Made by a program: the position numbers and the translations under genes
NCBI RefSeq assembly: GCF_022513565.1
Contig: NZ_JAKWBE010000006.1
Span: 124,001-188,000, forward strand
Direction of reading: 5' to 3'
Origin: Streptomyces gilvus
Lineage (GTDB): Bacteria > Actinomycetota > Actinomycetes > Streptomycetales > Streptomycetaceae
DNA length: 64,000 nt
The notes under the pieces: generated by a model
The model's input: the letters and a program-made list of their open reading frames with translations, nothing else
Database searches by the model: none
Told to the model about the DNA's origin: nothing
Shown: one piece after another, positions 27,173 to 35,435 of the stretch
Layout of the letters: each line of letters starts with the position of its first letter
Numbering within the stretch: the stretch's first letter is position 1

Positions 27173-28057
27173 TCAGGTGAGCTGAGCCGTCCTGATCAGG
27201 GTCAGGACCACGACAACCACCAGGACGAGCGCACAGGTGCCGTACTGCACGAGGGCGCGGTGCCTGCGGGGGGCGTGGACCATGCCGTAGCCGGTGATGA
27301 CACCGGCGACCAGACCTCCGATGTGGGCCTGCCAGGAGATTCCGCCCCAGCCGAAGGTGATGACCAGGTTGATCGCCAGCAGGGCGATGATCGGCCGCAT
27401 GTCGTAGTTGAGGCGGCGCATCAGCACGGCGGTGGCGCCGAAGAGGCCGAAGACGGCTCCGGATGCGCCGAGGGTCTGTGTGGTCGGGGACGCCAGCAGA
27501 TAGGCGAGCGCGCTGCCGGCCAGACCCGAGACGAAGTAGACGGAGATGTAGCGCGCGCGGCCGAGCGCGGCTTCCAGGGGGCCGCCGAGCCACCAGAGAC
27601 TGAGCATGTTGAAGGCGATGTGCCAGATCTCCTGGTGCGCGAACATCGATGTGACCAGGCGGTAGTACTCACCGCCGGCAACACCCTGCGTGGGCGTGTA
27701 CGGGGCCGGTGGCCAGGCGCCCAGAAGCACCATGTCGGTCAGCAGCGAGGGCCGTACGTGCACGGCGATGAACACCGCCACGTTGATCCCGACGAGGATC
27801 TTGGTGAGCAGGCGGGGGTCGGCCGCGACGCTGCCGCCGGCGATCGTACGAGGACGGGCCGCGGCCGGCGGGTGCCCGGTGCCGGAGTCGCCGCGGGCGC
27901 ATTCGGGGCACTGGAAGCCGACCGAGGCGTTGACCATGCACTCGGGGCAGATCGGCCGCTCGCAGCGGGTGCAGCGGATGCCGGTCTCGCGGTCCGGGTG
28001 GCGGTAGCAGCCGGGCACGCTCGTGGCGTCCTGCGAGCTGCCTGCCGCGTGGTCCAT
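27173..28057 (-). CDS. Rhomboid-family intramembrane serine protease with zinc-finger N-terminus
   Basis: This 294-residue protein has at ~17-53 a B-box-like zinc finger (CYRHPDRETGIRCTRCERP, then CPEC and CPECA pairs). A six-helix rhomboid domain from ~85 carries the catalytic Ser 199 in GASGAVFG and His 245 in WQAHIGG, plus HIAFNMLSLWWLG in helix 2. It cleaves substrates within the membrane, but none is known here. It follows the DnaA-box cluster and is tail-to-tail with crgA. Confidence 0.92.
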   Translation of the reverse strand: MDHAAGSSQDATSVPGCYRHPDRETGIRCTRCERPICPECMVNASVGFQCPECARGDSGTGHPPAAARPRTIAGGSVAADPRLLTKILVGINVAVFIAVHVRPSLLTDMVLLGAWPPAPYTPTQGVAGGEYYRLVTSMFAHQEIWHIAFNMLSLWWLGGPLEAALGRARYISVYFVSGLAGSALAYLLASPTTQTLGASGAVFGLFGATAVLMRRLNYDMRPIIALLAINLVITFGWGGISWQAHIGGLVAGVITGYGMVHAPRRHRALVQYGTCALVLVVVVVLTLIRTAQLT

Positions 28058-28100
28058 GACATCCCCTAGGTCGTCGTACGGGTGCCGTGCGCAAAAGCAC

Positions 28101-28132
28101 CGCCCCGCCCATCTTTACGGATGAGCGGGGCG
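28101..28132 (-). terminator. Terminator of the cyclophilin gene
   Basis: On the minus strand, arms CGCCCCGCTCATC and GATGGGCGGGGCG (one mismatch) enclose a short loop. They are followed by GTGCTTTTGC, a T-rich run. It lies 24 bp after the cyclophilin stop. Confidence 0.85.
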
Positions 28133-28155
28133 TTTGGTTCCTGCCGTGCGGGGAC

Positions 28156-28689
28156 TCAGCCCTCGCGCGTCTCGACGACGACCGACTCGATGACGACGTC
28201 GTTGACCGGGCGGTCGGTGCGCGGGTTGGTCTGGGCGGTAGCGATGGCGTCCACGACCTTCTGGCTGGCCGCGTCGGTGACCTCGCCGAAGATGGTGTGC
28301 TTGCGGTTCAGCCACGTCGTGGGGGCGACGGTGATGAAGAACTGCGAGCCGTTGGTGCCCGGACCCGCGTTGGCCATGGCCAGCAGGTAGGGCTTGTTGA
28401 AGGACAGGTCCGGGTGGAACTCGTCCTCGAACTGGTAGCCGGGACCGCCGGTGCCGTTGCCCAGCGGGTCACCGCCCTGAATCATGAAGCCGCTGATCAC
28501 CCGGTGGAAGACCGTGCCGTCGTAGAGCCTGTCCGTGGACTTGGCGCCGGTGGCGGGGTTGACCCACTCACGCTCGCCCTGGGCGAGCTCGACGAAGTTC
28601 CGGACCGTCTTGGGGGCGTGGTTCGGCAGGAGCCGGACGTCGATGTCGCCGTGGTTGGTCTTCAGGGTGGCGTAAAGCTGCTCAGCCAC
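28156..28689 (-). CDS. Peptidyl-prolyl cis-trans isomerase (cyclophilin)
   Basis: This 177-residue cytoplasmic cyclophilin has VFHRVISGFMIQGGDPLGNG as its active-site strand (catalytic Arg in FHRV), then GSQFFITV and the Trp/Leu pocket WLNRKHTIFG. It catalyses proline isomerisation in protein folding. GTG 28689 is chosen because GGAAGG lies 6 nt upstream. The frame stays open to 28884, but that leader is unrelated. The 306-bp gap to the next gene holds its promoter, and TTGACA at 28929-28934 probably belongs to the divergent DUF5324 gene. Confidence 0.92.
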   Translation of the reverse strand: MAEQLYATLKTNHGDIDVRLLPNHAPKTVRNFVELAQGEREWVNPATGAKSTDRLYDGTVFHRVISGFMIQGGDPLGNGTGGPGYQFEDEFHPDLSFNKPYLLAMANAGPGTNGSQFFITVAPTTWLNRKHTIFGEVTDAASQKVVDAIATAQTNPRTDRPVNDVVIESVVVETREG

Positions 28690-28995
28690 GATCTGCCTTC
28701 CGTTGTCTTTCCGTAACCCCCCGATCCTCGCACGGTACCCGCCCCACGTCGCCCGGCACCCGCTTCTCGGCGCGGATCCCGGGTAACCGGATGCGGAAAA
28801 CCGGTCTTGTACCCCCCGGTACCGGAGCGAAGGGCGGCGATCCGTGGCATTGTCGACGACAAGCTCTCGTTGCCCCGTATTCATCCTCAGATGACCCGGA
28901 TGCCCGCCCTCGCATGCCTGAGGGTTCGTTGACAGGCATGATCCGTAAAAGGGTGGAAAGTCGAATTACCGTACGCCACCGAGGAGGAGGAACCC

Positions 28996-29697
28996 GTGAC
29001 CCGCATCGACAGCGTGCGCGCCGCGACCGGTTCGGCGAAGGACAGCGTGCTGCACGCCGCGGAAGTGGTGGCGCCCTACGCCGACACGGCCAAGGACAGG
29101 GCCGCGCACTACGCACACGAGGCACGCGTACGGCTTGCGCCGAAGGTGTCCCTGGCGGCCGACCAGGCCCGCGTCCAGTACGACGCCCTTGTCGCGCCGC
29201 GCCTGGAACAGGCCCGCACCCATGTGCCGCCGAAGGTCGACCAGGCCGCCCATGAGGCCGCCGTCCGTACCCGCAAGGCGGCCCGGCAGGCCGCCGACTA
29301 TTCCCGGCCGAGGATCGAGCAGGCGGTCGCCGTGGCCGTGCCCGTCGCGGACGAGGCCGCCGCGCGCGGTGCCGCCGCGCTGGCCGCGCTGCGCGGCCAG
29401 GTCTCGGCGAAGGAGATCCAGAAGCTGGTCCGCCGGCAGGAGCGGCGGGCCCGGGCCGGTCGCGCGGCCAGGATGCTGCTGGTGATCAGCGCGGTCGCGG
29501 GCGGCGCCTTCGCCGCCTGGAAGTGGTGGGACAAGCAGGCCAACCCGGACTGGCTGGTCGAGCCGCCCGCCGCCACCGAGGTGCCCGAGACGAGCCGGCT
29601 GACGTCCGTGGACGGCAGCGGGCAGTCGGTGCTCGACCCCGAGGTCCAGGCGAAGGAGGCCGAGGAGGAGGCCGCCAAGCACGACGAGGGGAACTGA
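28996..29697 (+). CDS. DUF5324 family protein
   Basis: This 233-residue protein starts at GTG behind AGGAGGAGG. It is Ala-rich and helical over its first 150 residues, with apolipoprotein-like repeats (APYADTAKDRAAHYAHEARV style). One transmembrane helix follows (MLLVISAVAGGAFAAWKWW, ~160-178), and the C-terminal tail is acidic. This layout matches DUF5324 of Streptomyces. Function is unknown. A strong terminator follows. Confidence 0.8.
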   Translation: MTRIDSVRAATGSAKDSVLHAAEVVAPYADTAKDRAAHYAHEARVRLAPKVSLAADQARVQYDALVAPRLEQARTHVPPKVDQAAHEAAVRTRKAARQAADYSRPRIEQAVAVAVPVADEAAARGAAALAALRGQVSAKEIQKLVRRQERRARAGRAARMLLVISAVAGGAFAAWKWWDKQANPDWLVEPPAATEVPETSRLTSVDGSGQSVLDPEVQAKEAEEEAAKHDEGN

Positions 29698-29719
29698 CCT
29701 CCGAGGCGCCTGACCACGT

Positions 29720-29757
29720 CCGTGGGGCGGGAGACTTGACGGTCTCCCGCCCCACGG
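29720..29757 (+). terminator. Terminator of the DUF5324 gene
   Basis: A perfect 16-bp-arm hairpin with a TTGACG loop lies 22 bp after the stop codon. Confidence 0.88.
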
Positions 29758-30225
29758 CTGTCCGAACCGCACACGATGACGTTTGCAACGCCCCGTATGT
29801 GCGGACCCTGTACGGACTCTCTTTACGGAGTGCGTCCTTCTGGTTACCGCGAACCCTTCGCACCAGCTCAGGGCAAGGGCTCTCTACCCGCGTCCACCGC
29901 CCCTCCGCCGCACGGACCGCCCCGGTGGCCGCGCATGGATCTTGACGAATGCTCATCTTTGCGCAAACTTTTGCAATGTTCGCGGGGGGCATGCATCCCG
30001 GTGATGCACGTCACGGGCCGCGGGGAGCCGGGAATCACCCCTTGAGCCCTGGTGGAGGGATGCGATCGCAGGGAGCCGGCGCGGCTTTGGAACGCGGTCG
30101 GCATCGAGGACGGGTGTCCGCCGCGAGGGCGAGCGGCGAACGGTCGAACGGCAGCCCGCGTCCGGGGACAGCTTCGTAGCGTCCTGCGGGCCGTTCCGGC
30201 GCCGTGGCCGACGGGCATGAAAAGA
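29758..30225. other. Intergenic region with palindromic sites
   Basis: No gene is supported in these 468 bp. Two palindromes stand out: TTTGCGCAAA at 29958-29967 (followed by TTTTGCAA) and TGCATC-CCGGT-GATGCA at 29993-30009. They lie upstream of nothing obvious on the plus strand. The next plus-strand gene starts at 30522, beyond tRNA-Ala. Confidence 0.5.
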
Positions 30226-30258
30226 CCCCTCCGACCATGTTTCTCGAGGTCAGAGGGG
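30226..30258 (-). terminator. Terminator of tRNA-Ala
   Basis: On the minus strand CCCCTCTGACC pairs with GGTCGGAGGGG (one mismatch) and is followed by TCTTTTC. It lies 9 bp beyond the tRNA 3' end. Confidence 0.85.
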
Positions 30259-30266
30259 TTTTGGTG

Positions 30267-30339
30267 TGGAGCCTAGGGGAGTCGAACCCCTGACATCTGC
30301 CATGCAAAGACAGCGCTCTACCAACTGAGCTAAGGCCCC
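30267..30339 (-). tRNA. tRNA-Ala (anticodon UGC)
   Basis: On the minus strand it starts GGGGCCTTAGCTCAGTTGG at 30339 and ends AGGCTCCA. The acceptor stem is GGGGCCT/AGGCTCC. The anticodon stem-loop CTGTC-TTTGCAT-GGCAG gives UGC, and the T-arm AGGGG-TTCGACT-CCCCT is perfect. It has 73 nt, and CCA is not directly encoded. Confidence 0.96.
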
Positions 30340-30521
30340 GGAAGTGGTGCGTCCCATCGGAAGAACCGCGTACCGACGGGCGCCGGAGACCAGAGTACCG
30401 GGTCATCCCGGGGATCTCGCAAAAAGATTGGGGGTCCCCGCAGGCGACCACTCTCCGTAAGATGCTCGGCGTGGTTCGCTACAGCGAACCACCGTACTTG
30501 GGGAAGCGATGGGGAGACGCA

Positions 30522-31070
30522 ATGGACGCCGCACAGCAGGAAGCCACCGCAAGAGCGCGGGAACTGCAGCGGAACTGGTACGGGGAGCCACTGGGGGCGC
30601 TCTTCCGTAAGCTCATAGACGATCTCGGCCTCAACCAGGCTCGTCTCGCGGGGGTTCTGGGCCTGTCCGCTCCGATGCTGTCGCAGCTGATGAGCGGTCA
30701 GCGGGCGAAGATCGGCAATCCCGCTGTCGTGCAGCGGGTGCAGCTGCTGCAGGACCTGGCGGGGCAGGTCGCGGACGGCAGTGTCAGCGCGGCGGAGGCC
30801 ACCGACCGCATGGAGGAGATCAAGAAGTCGCAGGGGGGCTCTGTGCTCAGCAACACCACGACCACGACCAGCAGTTCGGGAGCGCCGACCGTCAAGCGGG
30901 TGGTCCGCGAGATCCAGTCGCTGCTGCGGTCCGTGGCCGCCGCGGGCGACATCATCGAGGCCGCGGACACCCTCGCCCCGAGCCACCCGGAACTGGCAGA
31001 GTTCCTCCGGGTGTACGGCGCCGGCCGCACCTCCGACGCCGTCGCGCACTACCAGTCCCACCAGAACTGA
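30522..31070 (+). CDS. Helix-turn-helix DNA-binding protein
   Basis: This 182-residue protein has a Cro/CI-like helix-turn-helix (LGLNQARLAGVLGLSAPMLSQLMSGQR, residues ~35-61). A Thr/Ser-rich linker with a polythreonine run (TTTTTSSS) and a C-terminal helical domain (REIQSLLRSVAAAGDIIEAADTL) follow. It lies 122 bp before a Ser/Thr kinase in the same direction, a pairing that suggests it is a partner or substrate of the kinase. ATG 30522 is the likely start. An in-frame start at 30462 is upstream of any ribosome site. Confidence 0.8.
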   Translation: MDAAQQEATARARELQRNWYGEPLGALFRKLIDDLGLNQARLAGVLGLSAPMLSQLMSGQRAKIGNPAVVQRVQLLQDLAGQVADGSVSAAEATDRMEEIKKSQGGSVLSNTTTTTSSSGAPTVKRVVREIQSLLRSVAAAGDIIEAADTLAPSHPELAEFLRVYGAGRTSDAVAHYQSHQN

Positions 31071-31192
31071 GCCCGCGGCCCGGTTCGTCGAAGGGGGTTC
31101 GGCGGCCGGGCCACGGCAACGAGGGGGAGTCGTATCGCTCATCGAGGGGGAAGCAAGGGGGGTAGCCGAAGGGGGAGGAGCGACGCACAGCC

Positions 31193-32911
31193 ATGGGTGA
31201 GGTCTTCGCCGGCCGGTACGAACTGGTCGACCCGATCGGGCGCGGAGGGGTCGGTGCCGTGTGGCGCGCCTGGGACCACCGCCGGCGCCGCTATGTGGCC
31301 GCCAAGGTGCTCCAGCAGAGCGACGCGCACTCCCTGCTGCGGTTCGTCCGTGAGCAGGCTCTGCGGATCGATCACCCCCATGTGCTCGCGCCCGCCAGTT
31401 GGGCCGCCGACGACGACAAGGTCCTGTTCACCATGGACCTGGTCGCCGGCGGCTCGCTGGTCCATCTGATCGGCGACTACGGTCCCCTGCCGCCCGCGTT
31501 CGTCTGCACGCTGCTCGACCAGCTGCTGTCGGGGCTGGCCGCGGTGCACGCCGAGGACGTGGTGCACCGGGACATCAAACCCGCCAACGTGCTGCTGGAG
31601 GCCACCGGTACGGGCCGGCCGCGGCTGCGGCTGTCCGACTTCGGCATTGCCATGCGGCTGGGTGAGCCGCGGCTGACGGAGACCAACCTCGTGGTGGGAA
31701 CGCCCGGTTATCTCGCTCCCGAGCAGATGATGGGCGCGGAACCGGACTTCCCGGCGGACCTGTTCGCCGTCGGCCTGGTCGCGCTGTATCTGCTGGAGGG
31801 CGCCAAGCCGGACACCAAGGCGCTCGTGGAGTACTTCGCGGCGCACGGGACGCCGAGCGCGCCCAAGAGCGTTCCCGAGCCGCTGTGGCAGGTCGTGGCG
31901 ACCCTGCTGCAGCCGGACCCGCGGGCGCGGTTCCGGACCGCCACGGGGGCGCGCAAGGCGCTTGCCGCGGCCAGGGAGTTGCTGCCGGAGCCCGGCCCCG
32001 ACGACGAGCTGATCGAGATCTTCGACCAGATCGGGCCGCTGCCACCGGGGTTCGCCGCCGAGGGGCCCCTGAAGCCGGCGCCCGGAGTCGAGGTCAAGGC
32101 AAGCGCCTCCCCCGGCGATTCGTCGTCCACACCCGGCACGGGATCTCGGCCCTCCGGGCCCGGCGACGGTTCTGTGCCGCCCGCGTCCGACGCAATCTCC
32201 GTATCGCCCGGGCCCGACGCTGGTTCCATATCGCCCGGGTCCGGCGCAGGATCCGTGCCGTCCGGACCCGGTACAGATTCCGTGCCGACCGTTGCCCGTA
32301 CAACAGCCGTACCCGCCACGGGTGTTGCTCCACCTGCTCCACCCGTCGACCCGCGCCGGGACACCGGCTCCCAGCCCCCATCGGCCGTCCCCGCTCAGCC
32401 GCCCGGCATGTCGGACACCGGCAGCTTCCATCTGCCGCCGCCCCAGGCCACCGTCACCTCCGCCGCTTCCCCCCGGACTCCCGCTCCGCGGACGCCGTCC
32501 GCCCCGCAGCCACCGCCCCCCGTACACGAGCAGCCACAGGGCCAGACACCTCAGGGCGGTCAGCCCTACCCCGCCCACGTCTCCGCCCACGACCCCACGC
32601 ACGTCCTGTCCTCCCCCCGTGCCGTGCCTCCGGCTCCGCACCTGCTCGACGATGCCTCTACTGCTTCGTACACCGCTCAGGACCGACAGGTTCCACCTTC
32701 TGCGCAGGAAATCCCACCGCACCTGGTCAACGGCGTCACGATCGCTCCGCACCCGGTCGACGGCGTCGCGCCGGGCACCGCACGCCGAGGCCACCGGGCC
32801 GCACGCCGAGCCCGCCGCCCCGGCGGTCCGCCCGCCAAGGTGGCCCTGCCCCTCCTGCTGTTCGCCCTGGTCAGCTACGCGGTCGGCTTCTGGGCCCTGA
32901 CCCGCGTCTGA
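31193..32911 (+). CDS. Membrane-anchored Ser/Thr protein kinase
   Basis: This 572-residue protein has a Hanks-type kinase domain over the first ~270 residues: GRGGVGAVW, Lys 38 (VAAKVL), HRDIKPANVL with Asp 127, DFG-type SDFGIA near 149, and GTPGYLAPEQMMG. A ~250-residue Pro/Ser/Thr/Gly-rich disordered region follows. One C-terminal transmembrane helix ends the protein (LPLLLFALVSYAVGFWALTRV, in part), leaving no extracytoplasmic sensor. It thus differs from the PASTA kinase. It may act on the adjacent HTH protein. Stop-to-stop it is 4 bp from the convergent secreted protein gene. Confidence 0.9.
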   Translation: MGEVFAGRYELVDPIGRGGVGAVWRAWDHRRRRYVAAKVLQQSDAHSLLRFVREQALRIDHPHVLAPASWAADDDKVLFTMDLVAGGSLVHLIGDYGPLPPAFVCTLLDQLLSGLAAVHAEDVVHRDIKPANVLLEATGTGRPRLRLSDFGIAMRLGEPRLTETNLVVGTPGYLAPEQMMGAEPDFPADLFAVGLVALYLLEGAKPDTKALVEYFAAHGTPSAPKSVPEPLWQVVATLLQPDPRARFRTATGARKALAAARELLPEPGPDDELIEIFDQIGPLPPGFAAEGPLKPAPGVEVKASASPGDSSSTPGTGSRPSGPGDGSVPPASDAISVSPGPDAGSISPGSGAGSVPSGPGTDSVPTVARTTAVPATGVAPPAPPVDPRRDTGSQPPSAVPAQPPGMSDTGSFHLPPPQATVTSAASPRTPAPRTPSAPQPPPPVHEQPQGQTPQGGQPYPAHVSAHDPTHVLSSPRAVPPAPHLLDDASTASYTAQDRQVPPSAQEIPPHLVNGVTIAPHPVDGVAPGTARRGHRAARRARRPGGPPAKVALPLLLFALVSYAVGFWALTRV

Positions 32912-32915
32912 CGCC

Positions 32916-34232
32916 TCACGAGGCCCGAACCCGCCCTCGCCCCACGACCGTCCACACCCCGAGCACCATCAGCACCACCGTGCCCGCGCCGATGCCGCCC
33001 GCGGCGAGTGCCTTCATCGCGGAATCGCCGCCGCTCCCGCCGTCCCCGGCGACCGCGCGGTCCTGGGCCGTGACGCCGAAGACGTTCTGCGGGACGGGCT
33101 GCCCGGCGTAGCCGGGGCCGTTCTGGGCCGCACCCGTGACCCGTACCCGCAGTGTCAGTCCGAACGGCCCGGCGCCGAAGTCGTCGGCCACGGCGGTGGA
33201 GAGGTGGATCGCGAGGTAGTACCAGCCGGCGAAGCGCATGCCGTTGACCTGGTCGGTGGGCGCGTAGCGGTTGGCGTAGGCGACGGGCGGCACCGGGGCC
33301 AGGGAGGCCGTGTTCTGGCTGCCGTCGTAACCGATCTCGATGTCCTCGACGTCGGCGCGCACGGGGTTGTAGAGGGTCATCTGCAGCGCGCCGACCGCGT
33401 AACCGCTGCTGTCGCCACCATCGTGGCTGCCCAGCTCCGCCACGGCGGACGGCTGCTGGCCCCAGTCGACGGGGACCTTGTAGAACAGCGTCTGCCCGGG
33501 CGAGATGCCGGCGCGCCAGACGCCCTGCTTCACGGAGGCCGCCCGGGCGAAGCCGGCGCCGCCCTGGCGGGTGGTGGCCTCGCCGGTGAGCGGGGTGGGT
33601 GTGGCGGAGTTCCAGGTCGTGGGAGGGTTCGTCGCGGCGGTCCCGGCGAGGCGCGGCTCGGTGGCGGTGGCCAGTTCCAGGTCCCAGGTGCCGGAGGTCG
33701 AGTCGTCGGCGTCGGCGCGCTGGACGACCACGTAGTACGGTCCGCCGCCCTCGCACAGGGGCATGCGCGGGGACGTCGTCCGCGCGCCCCAGGCCGTGAT
33801 GGGATGCGGACTGCCGGTGATCCCGAAGTTGGCGCTCTCGTAGGAGCAGGAGTTGCCCTGGGAGTTCTGCACCGAGACCTTGATGCCGTCGTTCACGGAG
33901 AGCTTGCCGCTGCCGCGCGGTACGGCGGTGACGGCGACGTAGGCGCTGGTGGAGGCGTCGGGTTCGAGACGGTAGTAGAGCTTCGCGCCTTTGGGGAGGG
34001 AACTGCGGTAGCTTCTGCCGGCGTCGAGGAGGGCGGCGTCCGTGGTGCCCGTCGCTCCCTTGACGGTCCGGGCATCCGCGGCGAACGCGTAGGAGGAGTC
34101 CGCCGCCGAGGCCGGCCCCGCCGTGAGCGCCACCGAGACGCACAGCACCGCTCCGGCGGCAGTCACGCGCGCGCGTACCGGAGGCCGGCCGTGTCCCGGT
34201 CTCGTGCGCCACCACCCCGTACGCCGCCGCAT
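32916..34232 (-). CDS. Secreted, C-terminally membrane-anchored protein of unknown function
   Basis: This protein of about 438 residues has an Arg-rich n-region and a signal sequence ending VALTAGPASA, with cleavage before ADSS. The ~370-residue extracellular part contains stretches such as SLPKGAKLYYRLEPDASTSAYVAV and YYVVVQRADADDSTSGTWDLEL, and looks like tandem beta-sandwich pre-peptidase C-like domains. A C-terminal transmembrane helix (IGAGTVVLMVLGVWTVVG) and a short Arg tail complete it. There is no LPXTG or LAXTG motif, so it is not an obvious sortase substrate. GTG 34235 is an equally spaced alternative start after GAGGGG. I do not recognise a named family. Confidence 0.75.
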   Translation of the reverse strand: MRRRTGWWRTRPGHGRPPVRARVTAAGAVLCVSVALTAGPASAADSSYAFAADARTVKGATGTTDAALLDAGRSYRSSLPKGAKLYYRLEPDASTSAYVAVTAVPRGSGKLSVNDGIKVSVQNSQGNSCSYESANFGITGSPHPITAWGARTTSPRMPLCEGGGPYYVVVQRADADDSTSGTWDLELATATEPRLAGTAATNPPTTWNSATPTPLTGEATTRQGGAGFARAASVKQGVWRAGISPGQTLFYKVPVDWGQQPSAVAELGSHDGGDSSGYAVGALQMTLYNPVRADVEDIEIGYDGSQNTASLAPVPPVAYANRYAPTDQVNGMRFAGWYYLAIHLSTAVADDFGAGPFGLTLRVRVTGAAQNGPGYAGQPVPQNVFGVTAQDRAVAGDGGSGGDSAMKALAAGGIGAGTVVLMVLGVWTVVGRGRVRAS

Positions 34233-34315
34233 CACGCGCCACCCCTCGTCGTTGCCCGGACCGTGGGACCGTCGCCCATCCTGCCCCGGGAGACGGCGCG
34301 TCATCCGGGCAACGC

Positions 34316-34347
34316 AAAACCCCGACCGTTCTGACGGCCGGGGTTTT
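34316..34347. terminator. Bidirectional terminator
   Basis: AAAACCCCGACCGT and ACGGCCGGGGTTTT (one mismatch) enclose TCTG, with A-run and T-run flanks. It lies 21 bp after the DLW-39 stop. Confidence 0.85.
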
Positions 34348-34367
34348 TCAGAATCGGATGTCGGTGC

Positions 34368-34496
34368 TCACGAACCCGTGGGCACGGAGTCAGTCGCCTC
34401 CGTCCACAGATCCTGCTCGGCGCGATCCGCCTGGATCTGGCGGTACACGAGGAGCCCGCCGATGGCGGCCAGTGCGACCAGGAGAAGCTTCTTCAC
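34368..34496 (-). CDS. DLW-39 family small membrane protein
   Basis: This 42-residue peptide starts at GTG 34496 with KKLLLVALAAIGGLLVYRQ, a single hydrophobic helix. AEQDLWTEATD follows, containing the DLW that names the family. Function is unknown, but it is conserved near oriC in Streptomyces. A GAGG ribosome site is 7 nt upstream. The frame is open to 34715, but the leader is unrelated. Confidence 0.85.
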   Translation of the reverse strand: MKKLLLVALAAIGGLLVYRQIQADRAEQDLWTEATDSVPTGS

Positions 34497-34541
34497 CGCG
34501 CGACCTCGTCTTTCCTTGACGTAGGGGACCTCTGGCGCCCG

Positions 34542-34570
34542 ACTATACACACCGACCGATACCGATCGGT
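34542..34570 (-). promoter_or_regulatory. Promoter with palindromic operator for the DLW-39 gene
   Basis: On the minus strand TATAGT (34542-34547) is a good -10 element. A perfect 10-bp palindrome ACCGATCGGT (34561-34570) sits in the spacer/-35 region, so a repressor bound there would block it. Confidence 0.45.
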
Positions 34571-34834
34571 GACCTGCGTCCGGCCTCAACTCCCGGCCCC
34601 GGTACGGCGGTAGAACCGGAGCCGACCGCTCCGATCTGAGGGTGATCACACCTCCACGGACAGTGACTTTCATCCTCCTTAGGGGACTCTTCTGCACTTT
34701 TATGGCTGTTTGCACCCATCCGAGTGGTGTTCATCCGAAGATCGACGCGCCACGGGCGTCGGTCCACCACTTCCCGGCCCCCATACACATCATGAGGAAA
34801 GTACGCAAATCGCCCAAGCCGAAAGTGAGGGGCC

Positions 34835-35209
34835 ATGGCCCGGAACCAGGTCATGAAGCTGTGGACCACCATCGTCACCGTCTTCCTCGCGCTGTGTGCG
34901 GCGCTCGGACTCGCCACCTCGACCGCCACCGCGGCCGTAGCGCAGACCGAGGCGACCGGCAACAGCACGGGCGGCGCCGCGCACCCCGTGACGATGCCGA
35001 CAACGTCCCAGCACTGGTCCTGGTTCTTCGCACGAGCCCTGCCGCCCACGATGAAGCAGCGCATCAGGGCCGAGGCCCACGGCAAGTCCCCGAGTTGCCG
35101 GCACCGTCCCCGCACGGACGCCGACGCGAGCGCGGAGACCCTTCTGTCCGAACAGGCCACCTCCTTGTGCGCCCCGGCGGACCGCGCCACCGTTCCCCTC
35201 CAGCGCTGA
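34835..35209 (+). CDS. Small secreted or membrane-tethered protein
   Basis: This 124-residue protein has a signal-like start: MARNQVMKLWTTIVTVFLAL, then CAALGLATSTATAA. The mature part is polar and includes SQHWSWFFARALPPTMKQRIRAEAHG. It resembles a Streptomyces-only family (DUF6344-like, from memory and uncertain). ATG 34853 (MKLW) is a plausible shorter start because the GAGGGG before 34835 is very close. A strong hairpin follows at 35349. Confidence 0.6.
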   Translation: MARNQVMKLWTTIVTVFLALCAALGLATSTATAAVAQTEATGNSTGGAAHPVTMPTTSQHWSWFFARALPPTMKQRIRAEAHGKSPSCRHRPRTDADASAETLLSEQATSLCAPADRATVPLQR

Positions 35210-35348
35210 GACACCGGTCCTCTTCGCTACGGGCCGATCGTCCTGCGATACCGGCCGCCCCTCCTCAGCACTGAGAATCAGCTCCCCTTTCACTTCCCCC
35301 ACCGCACCCGACGTAACGGCGACCTTGCGTACACACAACCGCCTGTGG

Positions 35349-35383
35349 AAGACCTCCAGCCGTATGCCGGCCGGAGGTCTTCA
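35349..35383 (+). terminator. Terminator after the small secreted protein gene
   Basis: GAAGACCTCC and GGAGGTCTTC enclose an inner GCCG-TATG-CCGGC stem, giving a long hairpin. It lies 140 bp after the stop codon and just before the glycosyltransferase start. Confidence 0.75.
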
Positions 35384-35435
35384 CGTCGTGGTGCACCCTT
35401 GATCGACCCCGTTGGGCGGCCCGTGGCCTGGGCCC

